The notes under the pieces: generated by a model
The model's database searches: none
What the model saw: the letters and a program-made list of their open reading frames with translations, nothing else
What the model was told of the DNA's origin: nothing
Shown: positions 52,968-64,000 of the stretch, one piece after another
Numbering within the stretch: the stretch's first letter is position 1
Layout of the letters: each line of letters starts with the position of its first letter
Translations under genes and position numbers: made by a program
Origin: Homarus americanus
Lineage: Eukaryota > Arthropoda > Malacostraca > Decapoda > Nephropidae
NCBI RefSeq assembly: GCF_018991925.1
Contig: NW_024720773.1
Location: 2,526,577-2,590,576, forward strand
Direction: 5' to 3'
DNA: 64,000 bases

Positions 52968-53062
52968 GGTCAGAACACAACTGAGTGAAGTCAGAACACA
53001 ACTGAGTGAGGTCAGAACACAACTGAGTGAAGTCAGAACACAATTGAGCGAGGTCAGAACAC
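52968..53062. repeat. 21-bp tandem repeat, about 4.5 copies
   Basis: gtcagaacacaactgagtga(a/g) is repeated with little variation, just upstream of LINE-H ORF1 on the minus strand. It is likely the repeated 5' UTR promoter region of the LINE, as tandem repeats occur in that place in other LINEs. It borders directly on minisatellite B. Confidence 0.85.
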
Positions 53063-56000
53063 AACTTATCTATAACACTAGGATGAAACACGAATCTACA
53101 ACACAAGGATGAAACATTTAACTACAACATAAGGATGAAACACTTACCTACAACTCTAGGATGAAACACTTACCTACAATTCTAGGATGAAACACTTATC
53201 TACAACACAGAGATGAATCACTTATCTACAACACAAAGAGGAAACACTTATCTACAACTCTAGGATGAATCACTTATCTACAACACAAAGATGAAACACT
53301 CATCTACAACTCTAGGATGAAACACTCATCTACAACACAAGGATGAAACACTTATCTACAACACAAGGATGAAACACTTATCTACAATACAAGGATGAAA
53401 CACTCATCTACAACACAAGGATGAAACACTTATCTACAACACAAGGATGAAACATTTATCTACAACACACGGATGAAACACTCATCTACAACACAAGGAT
53501 GAAACACTTATCTACAACACAAGGATGAAACACTCATCTACAACACAAGGATGAAACACCCATCTACAACACTAGGATGAAACACTCATCTACAACACAA
53601 GGATGAAACATTTATCTACAACACAAGGATGAAACACTCATCTACAACACTAGGATGAAACACTTATCTACAACACAAGGGATGAAACATTTATCTACAA
53701 ATACAAGATGAAACACTTATCTTCAACACAAGGATGAAACACTTATCTTCAACACAAGGATGAAACACTCATCTACAACACAAGGATGAAACACTCATCT
53801 ACAACACTAGGATGAAACACTTATCTACAACACAAGGATGAAACACTTATCTTCAACACAAGGATGAAACACTTATCTTCAACACAAGGATGAAACACTC
53901 ATCTACAACACAAGGATGAAACACTCATCTACAACACTAGGATGAAACACTCATCTACAACACAAGGATGAAACACTCATCTACAGCACAAGGATGAAAC
54001 ACTTATCTACAACACAAGGATGAAACACTCATCTACAACACAAGGATGAAACACATCTACAACAACACAAGGATGAAACACTTATCTACAGCACAAGGAT
54101 GAAACACTCATCTACAACACAAGGATGAAACACTTATCTTCAACACAAGGATAAACACTCATCTACAACACAAGGTAGAAACACTCATCTACAACACAAG
54201 GATGAAACACTCATCTACAACACAAGGATGAAACACTCATCTACAACACTAGGATGAAACACTTATCTACAACACAATGTAAACACTCATCTACAACACA
54301 AGGTGACTATCTAACACAAGGATGACACTCATCTACAACACAAGGATGAAACACTCATCTACAACACTAGGATGAAACACTCATCTACAACACAAGGTGA
54401 AACACTCATCTACAACACAGGGATGAAACACTCTCTACAACACAAGGATGAAACACTCATCTACAACACTAGGATGAAACACTCATCTACAACACTAGGA
54501 TGAAACACTCTTCTACAACACAAGGGTGAAACACTCATCTACAACACAAGGATGAAACACTCATCTACAACACAAGGATGAAACACTCATCTACAACACT
54601 AGGATGAAACACTTATCTTCAACACAAGGATGAAACACTCATCTACAACACAAGGATGAAACACCCATCTACAACACTAGGATGAAACACTCATCTACAA
54701 CACAAGGATGAAACATTATCTACAACACAGGATGAAACACTTATCTTCAACACAAGGATGAAACACTCATCTACAACACAAGGATGAAACACTCATCTAC
54801 AACACAAGGATGAAACACTCATCTACAACACTAGGATGAAACACTCATCTACAACACAAGGATGAAACATTTATCTACAACACAGGGATGAAACACTTAC
54901 CAACAACACAAGGATGAAACACTCATCTACAACACAAGGATGAAACACTCATCTACAACTCTAGGATGAAACATATCTACAACTCTAGGATGAAACACTC
55001 ATCTACAACTCTAGGATGAAACACTTATCTACAACACAAGGATGAAATACTTATCTACAACACAAGGATGAAACACTTATTTTCAACACAAGGATGAAAC
55101 ACTTATCTTCAACACAAGGATGAAACACTTATCTTCAACAGGATGCTTATCTACAACACAAGGATGAAATACTTATCTACAACACAAGGATGAAACACTT
55201 ATTTTCCACAAGGATGAAACCTTATCTTCAACAAACACTTATCTTCCAAGGATGACACCTTATCTTCAACACAAGGATGACACACTTATCTACAACACAA
55301 GGAATTATCTTGATGACTATTATCTTCCATTAAGGGATGAAACACTTATCTTCAACACAAGGATGAAATACTTATCTACAACACAAGGATGAAACATTAG
55401 GATGACACACTTATCTTCAACAAGGATGACATTATCTTAACACAGGATGTACTTATCTAACACAAGGATGAAACACTTATTTTCCAACACAAGGATGAAA
55501 CACTTATCTTCAACACAAGGATGAACTTATCTTAAAACAAGGATGACACATATCTACAACACAAGGATGAAACACTTATCTTCAACACAAGATGAAACAT
55601 ATCTTCAACACAAGGATGACACACTTATCTACAAAACAAGGATGAAACATCATTCTTCAACACAAGGATGACACACTTATCTACAACACTAGGATGACAC
55701 TTATCTACAACACAAATGAACACACTTATCTACAACACAAGGATGAAACACTTATTTTCAACACAAGGATAACACTTATCTACAACACAAGGATGACACA
55801 CTTATCTACAACACAAGGATGAAACACTTATTTTCAACACAAGGATGAAACACTTATCTACAACACAAGGATGACAAAATTTATCTACAACACAAGGATG
55901 AAACACTTATTTTCAACACAAGGATGACACACTTATCTACAACACAAGGATGAAACACTTATCTTCAACACAAGGATGACACACTTATCTTCAACACAAG

Positions 56001-56905
56001 GATGAAACACTTATCTTCAACACAAGGATGATACACTTATCTTCAACACAAGGATGAAATACTTATCTACAACACAAGGATGAAACACTTATTTTCAACA
56101 CAAGGATGAAACACTTATCTTCAACACAAGGATGACACACTTATCTACAACACAAGGATGAAACACTTATCTTCAACACAAGGATGACACACTTATCTAC
56201 AACACAAGGATGAAACACTTATCTTCAACACAAGGATGACACACTTATCTTCAACACAAGGCTGAAACACTTATCTTCAACACAAGGATGACACACTTAT
56301 CTTCAACACAAGGCTGAAACACTTATCTTCAACACAAGGCTGAAACACTTATCTTCAACACAAGGATGAAACACTTATCTTCAACACAAGGATGAAACAC
56401 TTATCTTCAACACAAGGATGACACACTTATCTACAACACAAGGATGACACACTTATCTACAACACAAGGATGAAACACTTATTTTCAACATAAGGATGAA
56501 ACACTTATCTTCAACACAAGGATGAAACACTTATCTTCAACACAAGGATGACTTACTAACACAAGGCTGAAACACTTATCTTCAACACAAGGATGAAACA
56601 CTTATCTTCAACACAAGGATGACACACTTATCTACAACACAAGGATGACACACTTATCTACAACACAAGGATGAAACACTTATTTTCAACACAAGGATGA
56701 AACACTTATCTTCAACACAAGGATGAAACACTTATCTTCAACACAAGGATGACACACTTATCTACAACACAAGGCTGAAACACTTATCTTCAACACAAGG
56801 ATGAAACACTTATCTTCAACACAAGGATGAAACACTCACCTACAACATAAGGATGAAACACTTATCTACAACACAAGGATGAAACACTTATCTACAACAC
56901 ATATA
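53057..56905. repeat. minisatellite B, 26-bp unit, about 145 copies
   Basis: The unit is atgaaacacttatctacaac acaagg (26 bp). The left part carries mostly tcatctacaac and ctagg variants, and the right part (from about 55040) mostly tatcttcaac and gatgacacac variants. Between about 55140 and 55560 many units are shortened or scrambled. Stops occur in all frames, so nothing long is coded. The LINE-H insertion splits off three units at 49723-49808. Confidence 0.96.
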
Positions 56906-57487
56906 CCTGAATAACATTAAGTTAAGCGTAACACACAGCAGAGTCTGGTACCCTGCTGTCCGGTCACAATAGGTATGGAGTAGTGAATGACGACGCTGAT
57001 TGGCTGAATAAATTAGACCTTATAATGGGGACAACCTGTGTTTTGACAGCTATTAACAGAAGAAAATCTCTATGTGAGCTATCAGATAATATTATATACC
57101 CACAAATTACTCACCAGAGATGTATATCGCAAAACACACCTTTATAAGAATGCAATTTGTTGGTTGATATACAATTATTTTTCTTGCAGGGATTACCTCA
57201 CCCGGGCACAGGTCAATGACCCACATCGGGGCCTGGGTGGGCGAAAAAACAAGGAACAGAAAGAATTTTAAAAGTCAAATAGAATGAATAAAACAGAACA
57301 AGAATGAGTACGGTTATATTTGTGGTATTGTCAATAGTAAGAGAGACAATTGAGACCTGCAATTGTGTGTAAATGAGGCAGAAAGATAGATCAGCAACCT
57401 GGGACTTGGTCACAATTTTCGTTATGCCATATGGCAGCAGGGTCTACCATTAGACAACACATTATGCTTCCAATATCTTTCCAGGCG
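56906..57487. other. unassigned single-copy-looking sequence
   Basis: No gene, known repeat or satellite is recognised in this 580-bp stretch. It separates minisatellite B from an LTR2 copy, upstream of the F-box gene. Confidence 0.45.
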
Positions 57488-57491
57488 GTAG

Positions 57492-58157
57492 TGTAGCATA
57501 CTGTATGTGGCCAGTTGTCAATTCTCTTTGGTTGTCTATTTTCTCTTTGTATGGGCACACAAACGTACGTACATGTAGATATCTCACACTCAGGAATGAG
57601 GTAGAATAGAAACTCACAATGCACTTTCTGTATATATATTATTGTACAGTGCAGTGCTTAGGAGTGACTAGGTGAGGAGTAACTTGCACAGAGGTCCTGT
57701 AGGGCGAGGAAGTTTCTGAGGAAGCTGGGTGGTGAGGAGCTGTTGAGAGCTGTTGCTGGTCCGGTAGCCGAGTGTAGAATGAGTTCCCCAGTCAGCCGGG
57801 GCCGTATTTACATGACAGAGGTCAACTATTAAGCCACGCCTACCTCCGCAATATAAGACCTGACCTCGTGGTGACCTACCTCTCTTACTACCTACAGCCA
57901 GTCTTCAAGTAACAACACCTCCTCCGCTCCTGCCTGGTGGTCCTCGCTCCCGCCGGCGAGCATGGCGACCCACAAGCTGGTCCTCCTCTGAGCATCCTCA
58001 CCAACCAGCTCTCTCTTCATCACGCTTGTAACCACGCTGCCACTTCCCAGCACCAAGCTGCACTGTACATCCAATACAACATGTATACAGAGAGCACATT
58101 GTGAGTTTCCTTTCTCCATCCCATCCTGAGTGTGAACCAAATATTCCGTACCCCACA
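57492..58157 (-). mobile_element. LTR2 solo-LTR-like insertion, second copy
   Basis: On the minus strand the insert begins TGTGGGGTACGG and ends GTATGCTACA, bounded by GTAG at 57488-57491 and 58158-58161. The first 350 bp match 17607-17960 closely. It is longer than the other copy (666 versus 469 bp): near its end it carries an inverted, diverged copy of its own first 95 bp (57575-57670 against about 58050-58140). No protein is encoded. Confidence 0.78.
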
Positions 58158-58584
58158 GTAGTACCTCCCAGTTTGGTAGCTGACTACTACCTACTACCTA
58201 CCGATAATAATCTTGCCTCATGTACGTATAATTGTTATATGGATTTACTATTAAAATAATCTATAACTCCTTAAAAATGTTCTTTACCCAAATAAGTCAT
58301 ATAAATTTCGTGTAAAAATGATTGAAATGACATTTAATACACGACTGAATCTGACCAATTAGCTGGCGGGGTAGTGTAGTGTGTACCTGTTGTCCTCATA
58401 CATCGGGGAACCAGCGGCCGCCTCCATCCCTGGCTAGTCTCCGTAGCAGCAGCCAGGGCTGCCAGGCTGAGCCGAGCGGGAGCACGGCCCAGAGCGTGCC
58501 AGCCCAGTCAGTGTGACAGTGGTTGTGGTACGGGGAGGAGGTAACGTGCATGGGCCGCCCTCACACGCATTAAAAAACAAAACA
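58158..58584 (+). promoter_or_regulatory. F-box gene upstream region and 5' UTR
   Basis: AT-rich sequence to about 58370 gives way to a GC-rich 200 bp before the start codon (gcggccgcc near 58415, several CG dinucleotides), as at many TATA-less metazoan promoters. No TATA box or initiator can be assigned. Two upstream ATGs (58513, and 58550 in atgggccgcc) precede the chosen start; the one at 58513 is in frame with it. Confidence 0.45.
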
Positions 58585-58700
58585 ATGCCCATATTTTCTA
58601 AGGACTGGAGAGACCCTGGTGATAAATGGGTTAAAACTGACGGTGGATGGGAGAAAGAGAAGGTGGTGTGCTGCGGCTCCCTGACGGACATGGTGGTGAG
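58585..58700 (+). CDS. FBXO25/32: FBXO25/FBXO32-like F-box protein, first coding exon
   Basis: The exon opens MPIFSKDWRDPGDKWVKTDG and GWEKEKVV, and ends at a strong donor AG|GTGAGT (58701) in phase 2, after 38 codons plus two bases. The pattern MP-x3-DWRxPGxxWVKTxxGW is the signature N-terminus of FBXO32 (atrogin-1/MAFbx) and FBXO25, substrate receptors of SCF ubiquitin ligases; in vertebrates FBXO32 drives muscle protein breakdown. The F-box itself would be in later exons, beyond 64000. The context cAATGC at 58585 is adequate. The in-frame ATG at 58513 would add 24 unconserved residues and is not preferred, because conserved homologues start at MP. The family match is clear; which of the two vertebrate paralogues it corresponds to is not. 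Confidence 0.83.
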
Positions 58701-59003
58701 GTGAGTAGGTGGAAAACGTCTTTGTTCCGTGTGGTGAGTGATCAGCTGGCCCACCACACCATAACTCCTCCTCCTCGTCACCATCCTCACCATTCCAAAA
58801 GGATCAACTGACAGCACTTACTGACACACACATCTTGTTATATAACGTAGGATGGTTGTCCGGGTGCAGTATAGGAAGTGTTAGGACAATGGTCTCTCGA
58901 GGTAATGCTTGGTGCAGGAAACTGGTGTGACAGCAGCGACGGTCAGGGAGGTGAGCTGCATGCGCCGTGGCTTTGTGCTCTCACCCCCCTCCCCCTCCTG
59001 CCT
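58701..59003 (+). other. start of F-box gene intron 1
   Basis: After the donor GTGAGTAGG there is about 300 bp of unique-looking sequence with no exon. It then passes into minisatellite C, so the first intron of the F-box gene is at least 5.3 kb. Confidence 0.7.
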
Positions 59004-62000
59004 ACCACAACACATCTACTACCACAACACATCTACTACCACAACACATCTACTACCACAACACATCTACTAGCACAACACATCTACTACCACAACACAT
59101 CTACTACAACAACACATCTACTACCACAACACATCTACTACCACAACACATCTACCACAACAACATATCTACTACAGCAACACATCTACTCAACAACACA
59201 TCTACTACAACAAGCATCTCACTACCACAACACATCTACTACAACAACATCTACTACAACAACACATCTACTACAACAACACATCTACTGCAACAACACC
59301 ATCTACTACAACAACGCATCTACTACAACAACACATCTACACAACAACATATCTACTACAACACATCTACTACCACAACACATCTACTACCACAACACAT
59401 CTGCCACAACACATCTACTACCACAACACATCTACTACAACAACACATCTGCCACAACACATCTACTACAACAACACATCTACCACAACACATCTACTAC
59501 AACAACACATCTACAGCAACACATCTGCTACAACAACACATCTACTACAACAACATCTTCTGCCACAACACATCTACTACCACAACACATCTGCTACCAC
59601 AACACATCTACTGCAACACCTCTGCTACAACAACACATCTGCTACGCACATCTACTACAACAACACATCTACTACAACAACACATCTACTACAACAACAC
59701 ATCTACTACAACAACACATCTACTACAACAACACATCTACTACCACAACACATCTACTACAACAACACATCTACTACCACAACACATCTACTACAACAAC
59801 ACATCTACTACAACAACACATCTACTACCAACAACACATCTACTACAACAACACATCTACTACAACAACACATCTACTACAACAACACATCTACTACAAC
59901 AACACATCTACTACAACAACACATCTACTACAACAACACATCTACTACAACAACACATCTACTACACAACACATCTCACAACAACACATCTACTACCACA
60001 ACACATCTATACAACAACATCTACTACCACAACACATCTACTACAACAACACATCTACTACCACAACACATCTCTACAACAACACATCTGCTACAACACA
60101 TCTACTACCGCACATCTACTACCACAACACATCTACTACCACAACACATCTACTACACCACATCTGCTACCACAACACATCTGCTACAGCAACACATCTA
60201 CTACAACAACACATCTACTACTACAACACATCTACTACAACAACACATCTACTACAACAACACATCTGCTACAACAACACATCTACTACAACAACACATC
60301 TGCTACAACAACACATCTACTACCACAACACATCTACTACAACAACACATCTCTACCACAACACATCTACTACAACATATCTACTACAACAACACATCTA
60401 CCACAACACATCTACTACAACAACACATCTACTACCACAACACATCTACTACCACAACACATCTACAACCAACACATCTACTACCCAACATCTCTACTAC
60501 CACAACACATCTACTACAACATCTGCTACCACCACACATCTGCTACAACAACACATCTGCTACAACAACACATCTGCTACAACAACATCTACTACAACAA
60601 CACATCTACTGCAACAACACATCTGCCTGCAACACATCACTGCAACAACACATCTGCTACCGACATCTACTACCACAGCACATCTACTGCAACCAACACA
60701 TCTGCTACAACAACACATCTGCTACCAACAACACATCTACTACAACAACACATCTGCTACAACAACACATCTGCCACAACACATCTACTGCAACAACACA
60801 TCTGCTACAACAACACATCTACCCACAACACATCTGCTACAACAACACATCTGCTACCACAACACATCTACTACCACAACATCTACTACTACCAACACAT
60901 CTACTACCAGCAACACATCTACCACAACAACACGTCTGCTACAACACATCTGCAACAACACATCTGCTACAACAACACATCTACTACAACAACACATCTG
61001 CTACCCACAACACATCTACTACAACAACACATCTCTACAACAACACATCTGCTACAACAACACATCTACTACACAGCACATCTGCCACAACAACACATCT
61101 ACTACCAACCGCATCTACTGCAACAACCATCTACTACAACAACACATCTCACCACAACACATCTACTACAGCAACACGTCTACTGCCACAACACATCTAC
61201 TACAACAACACATCTACTGCAACAACACATCTGCAACAACACATCTACTGCAACAACACATCTGCTACCACAACACATCTACTACAACAACACATCTACT
61301 ACAACAACACATCTACTACAACAACACATCCCTCACCTACAACAACACATCTCTACTACCACAACACATCTGCCACAACACATCTACTACAACAACACAT
61401 CTACTACCACAACACATCTACTACCTGACACATCTACTACAACAACACATCTACTACCCACAACACATCTACTACAACAACACATCTGCTACAACAACAC
61501 ATCTACTACCACAACACATCTACTACAACAACACATCTACTACAACACATCTACTACAACAACACATCTACCACAACACATCTACTACAGCAACACATCT
61601 ACTACCACAACACATCTGCTACAACAACACATCTACTGCAACAACACATCTGCTACCACAACACATCTACTGCCACAAACACATCTACTACAACAACACA
61701 TCTACTACCACAACATCTACTACAACACACATCTGCTACAGCAACACATCTGCTACCACCAACACATCTACTACCACAACACATCTACTACAACACATCT
61801 ACTACCACAACACATCTGCTACCACAACACACATCTACTACAACAACACATCTGCTACCACACATCACTACACAACACATCTGCTACAACAACNNNNNNN
61901 NNNNNNNNNNNNNNNNNNNNNNNNNNNNNNNNNNNNNNNNNNNNNNNNNNNNNNNNNNNNNNNNNNNNNNNNNNNNNNNNNNNNNNNNNNNNNACATCTA

Positions 62001-64000
62001 CTACAACAACACATCTGCTACAACAACACATCTACTACAACAACACATCTACTGCAACAACACATCTGCCACAACACATCTACTACAACAACACATCTAC
62101 TGCAACAACACATCTACTGCAACAACACATCTACTACCCACCATCTGCTGCAACAACACATCTACTACCCATCTACACAACAACACATCTACTACCACAA
62201 CACATCTGCAACAACACATCTGCTGCAACAACACATCTACTACCACAACACATCTACTACAACAACCATCTGCTACCACAACATCTACTACCCACATCTG
62301 CTACACAACACATCTACTACAACAACACATCTGCTACCAACAACACATCTACTACAACAACACATCTACTACCACAACACATCTACTACAACAACACATC
62401 TACTACAACAACACATCTACTACAACAACACATCTGCTACAACAACACATCTACTACCACAACATCTACTACAACAACACATCTACTACCACAACACATC
62501 TACTACAGACACACATCTACTACAACAACACATCTACAACAACACATCTACTACAACAACACATCTACTACAACAACACATCTACTACCAACACATCTAC
62601 TACAACAACACATCTACTACCACAACACATCTACTACCACAACACATCTACTACCACAACACATCTACTACAACAACACATCTACTACAACAACACATCT
62701 CCTTCAGCAACACATCTACCACAACAACACATCTGCTACTACCACACATCTGCTACAACAACACATCTACTACCACAACACATCTACTACCACAACACAT
62801 CTACTGCAACAACACATCTGCACCACAACACATCTACTACCACAACACATCTGCCACAACAACACATCTACTACCACAACACATCTACTGCAACAACACA
62901 TCTACTACAACAACACGTCTACTACCTGCATCTACTACCAACAACACCATCTACTACCACAACACACATCTACTACAACAACACATCTACTACAACAACA
63001 CATCTACTACCTACACATCTACTACAACAACACATCTACTACAACAACACATCTACTACAACAACACATCTACTACCACAACACATCTACTGCAACAACA
63101 CATCTACTACCACAACACATCTACTACAAACCAACACATCTACTACACAACACACATCTACTACAACAACACATCTACTACAACAACACATCTACTACAA
63201 CAACACATCTACTACCACAACACATCTGCTACAACCCATCTACTACAACAACACATCTACAACAACACATCTACTACAACAACACATCTACTACAACAAC
63301 ACATCTACTACCCACAACACATCTGCTACAACAACACATCTACTACCACAACACATCTACTACAACACATCTGCTACCACAACACATCTGCAAGCAACAC
63401 ATCTACTGCAACAACACATCTGCTACCTGACACATCTGCTACAACAACACATCTACTACAACAACACATCTGCTACAACAACACATCTACTACCACAACA
63501 CATCTGCAACCCAACACATCTACTGCCACAACATCTGCTGCAACAACACGTCTACTGCCACAACACATCTACCGCATCTACTGCAACATCTCTTTCCCAA
63601 CAACACATCTACTACAACAACACATCTACTACCAACACATCTGCTACAACAACACATCTACTACAACAACACATCTACTACAACAACACATCTACTACCC
63701 CACATCTACTACCACAACACATCTACTACAACAACATCTACTACAACAACACACTCTACTACAACAACACATCTACTACAACAACACATCTACTACAACA
63801 ACACATCTACTACCACAACACATCTCTACAACAACACATCTGCTACCTGCACTCTACTACCAACACATCTGCTACCGACACATCTCCTCACCAGCACATC
63901 TCTGCCACAACACATCTGCTGCAACAACACATCTACTACCAACAGCACATCTACTACAACAACACATCTGCTACAACAACACATCTGCACAACAACACAT
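59004..64000. repeat. minisatellite C, 17-bp unit, runs off the window
   Basis: The unit is acatctactacmacaac (17 bp), repeated roughly 290 times with frequent 1-3 bp indels and T-to-G changes giving ctgctac. The plus strand is made almost only of A, C and T, with strong strand asymmetry. Because the unit lacks stops and 17 is not a multiple of 3, three rounds encode a 17-residue period, and a 1487-codon frame (58967-63430) stays open. This is a composition artefact, not a gene. It lies in the presumed first intron of the F-box gene. Confidence 0.97.
61894..61993. other. assembly gap of 100 N
   Basis: Exactly 100 undetermined bases lie inside minisatellite C. A round 100-N run usually denotes a gap of unknown size, so the true array may be much longer than shown. 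Confidence 0.97.

Larger units (their letters stand above)
49809..53056 (-). mobile_element. LINE-H: CR1-like element nested in minisatellite B
   Basis: On the minus strand the element runs from about 53056 to 49809: a 5' UTR with 21-bp repeats, an esterase ORF1 (52923-52015), an endonuclease (about 51900-51300), part of the RT (about 50900-50067) and a 3' UTR ending in TTCTTATGTTCTTA. The second half of the RT, including the FADD box, is missing, so an internal deletion near 50060 is inferred. The minisatellite register is nearly continuous across the insert, with ACTT at both edges as a possible target duplication. Confidence 0.78.

Noticed and set aside
53057..56905. Possible CRISPR-like regular repeat array
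   Set aside because: The 26-bp units are contiguous without unique spacers and the context is eukaryotic, so it is a minisatellite.
58967..63430. 1487-codon open frame rich in Thr, His, Tyr and Gln
   Set aside because: It is the translation of a stop-free 17-bp minisatellite, crosses a run of N, and has a strict 17-residue period set by the DNA repeat. No start context, splice evidence or conserved domain.

Overview
The window looks like a repeat-dominated stretch of a large arthropod nuclear genome, most probably a decapod crustacean. This rests on the style of the non-LTR and gypsy elements, the spliced metazoan exons and the megarepeat minisatellites. The species cannot be fixed from sequence alone. 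There is no prokaryotic or organellar signal.

Host genes. Only three exons can be supported, all by the proteins they encode and by good splice sites. On the minus strand, 9441-9349 (start codon and first 31 codons) and 5599-5447 (51 codons) are the first two coding exons of CDC16, the APC6 subunit of the anaphase-promoting complex. They are separated by a 3.7-kb repeat-filled intron, and the gene continues leftward off the window. On the plus strand, 58585-58700 is the first coding exon of an F-box protein of the FBXO25/FBXO32 (atrogin-1) type, whose next exon must lie beyond 64000. Between the two start codons lie about 49 kb made almost entirely of mobile elements and minisatellites.

Layout. 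1-4120: a fragment of an LTR-like repeat, then a 2.4-kb Tigger/pogo-like element with perfect 24-bp terminal inverted repeats and TA duplications. 4190-4500: a decayed LINE endonuclease. 5447-9441: the CDC16 5' end. 9780-10151: a hAT-like element. 10152-12222: fragments of a CR1-type LINE (called LINE-A here) in both orientations. 12223-16090: a decayed gypsy element (D). 16091-25704: one LINE-A copy broken apart by four solo-LTR-like insertions, each with its own target duplication. 25705-26020: LTR and leader of another gypsy element, running into a 28-bp minisatellite (26021-28397). 28398-36397: gypsy A, minus strand, with integrase encoded upstream of reverse transcriptase (Gmr1-like order). 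36461 to about 48580: gypsy B, minus strand, with an env-like gene, split by a foldback MITE, by the nearly pristine gypsy C (40331-46392, one 1577-codon gag-pol) and by a LINE-A copy. 49302-56905: short satellite islands and a 26-bp minisatellite containing a nested LINE (LINE-H) whose ORF1 is an SGNH esterase. 57492-58157: another solo-LTR-like insertion. 59004-64000: a 17-bp minisatellite with a 100-N assembly gap.

How it fits together. Target-site duplications and reading frames that resume on the far side of insertions give a relative order: gypsy C is younger than gypsy B, gypsy A is younger than the 28-bp minisatellite, and the solo LTRs are younger than the LINE-A copy they interrupt. 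Most protein-like reading frames are therefore element genes, decayed except for gypsy C. The two long all-open stretches in the satellites are artefacts of repeat length and composition.
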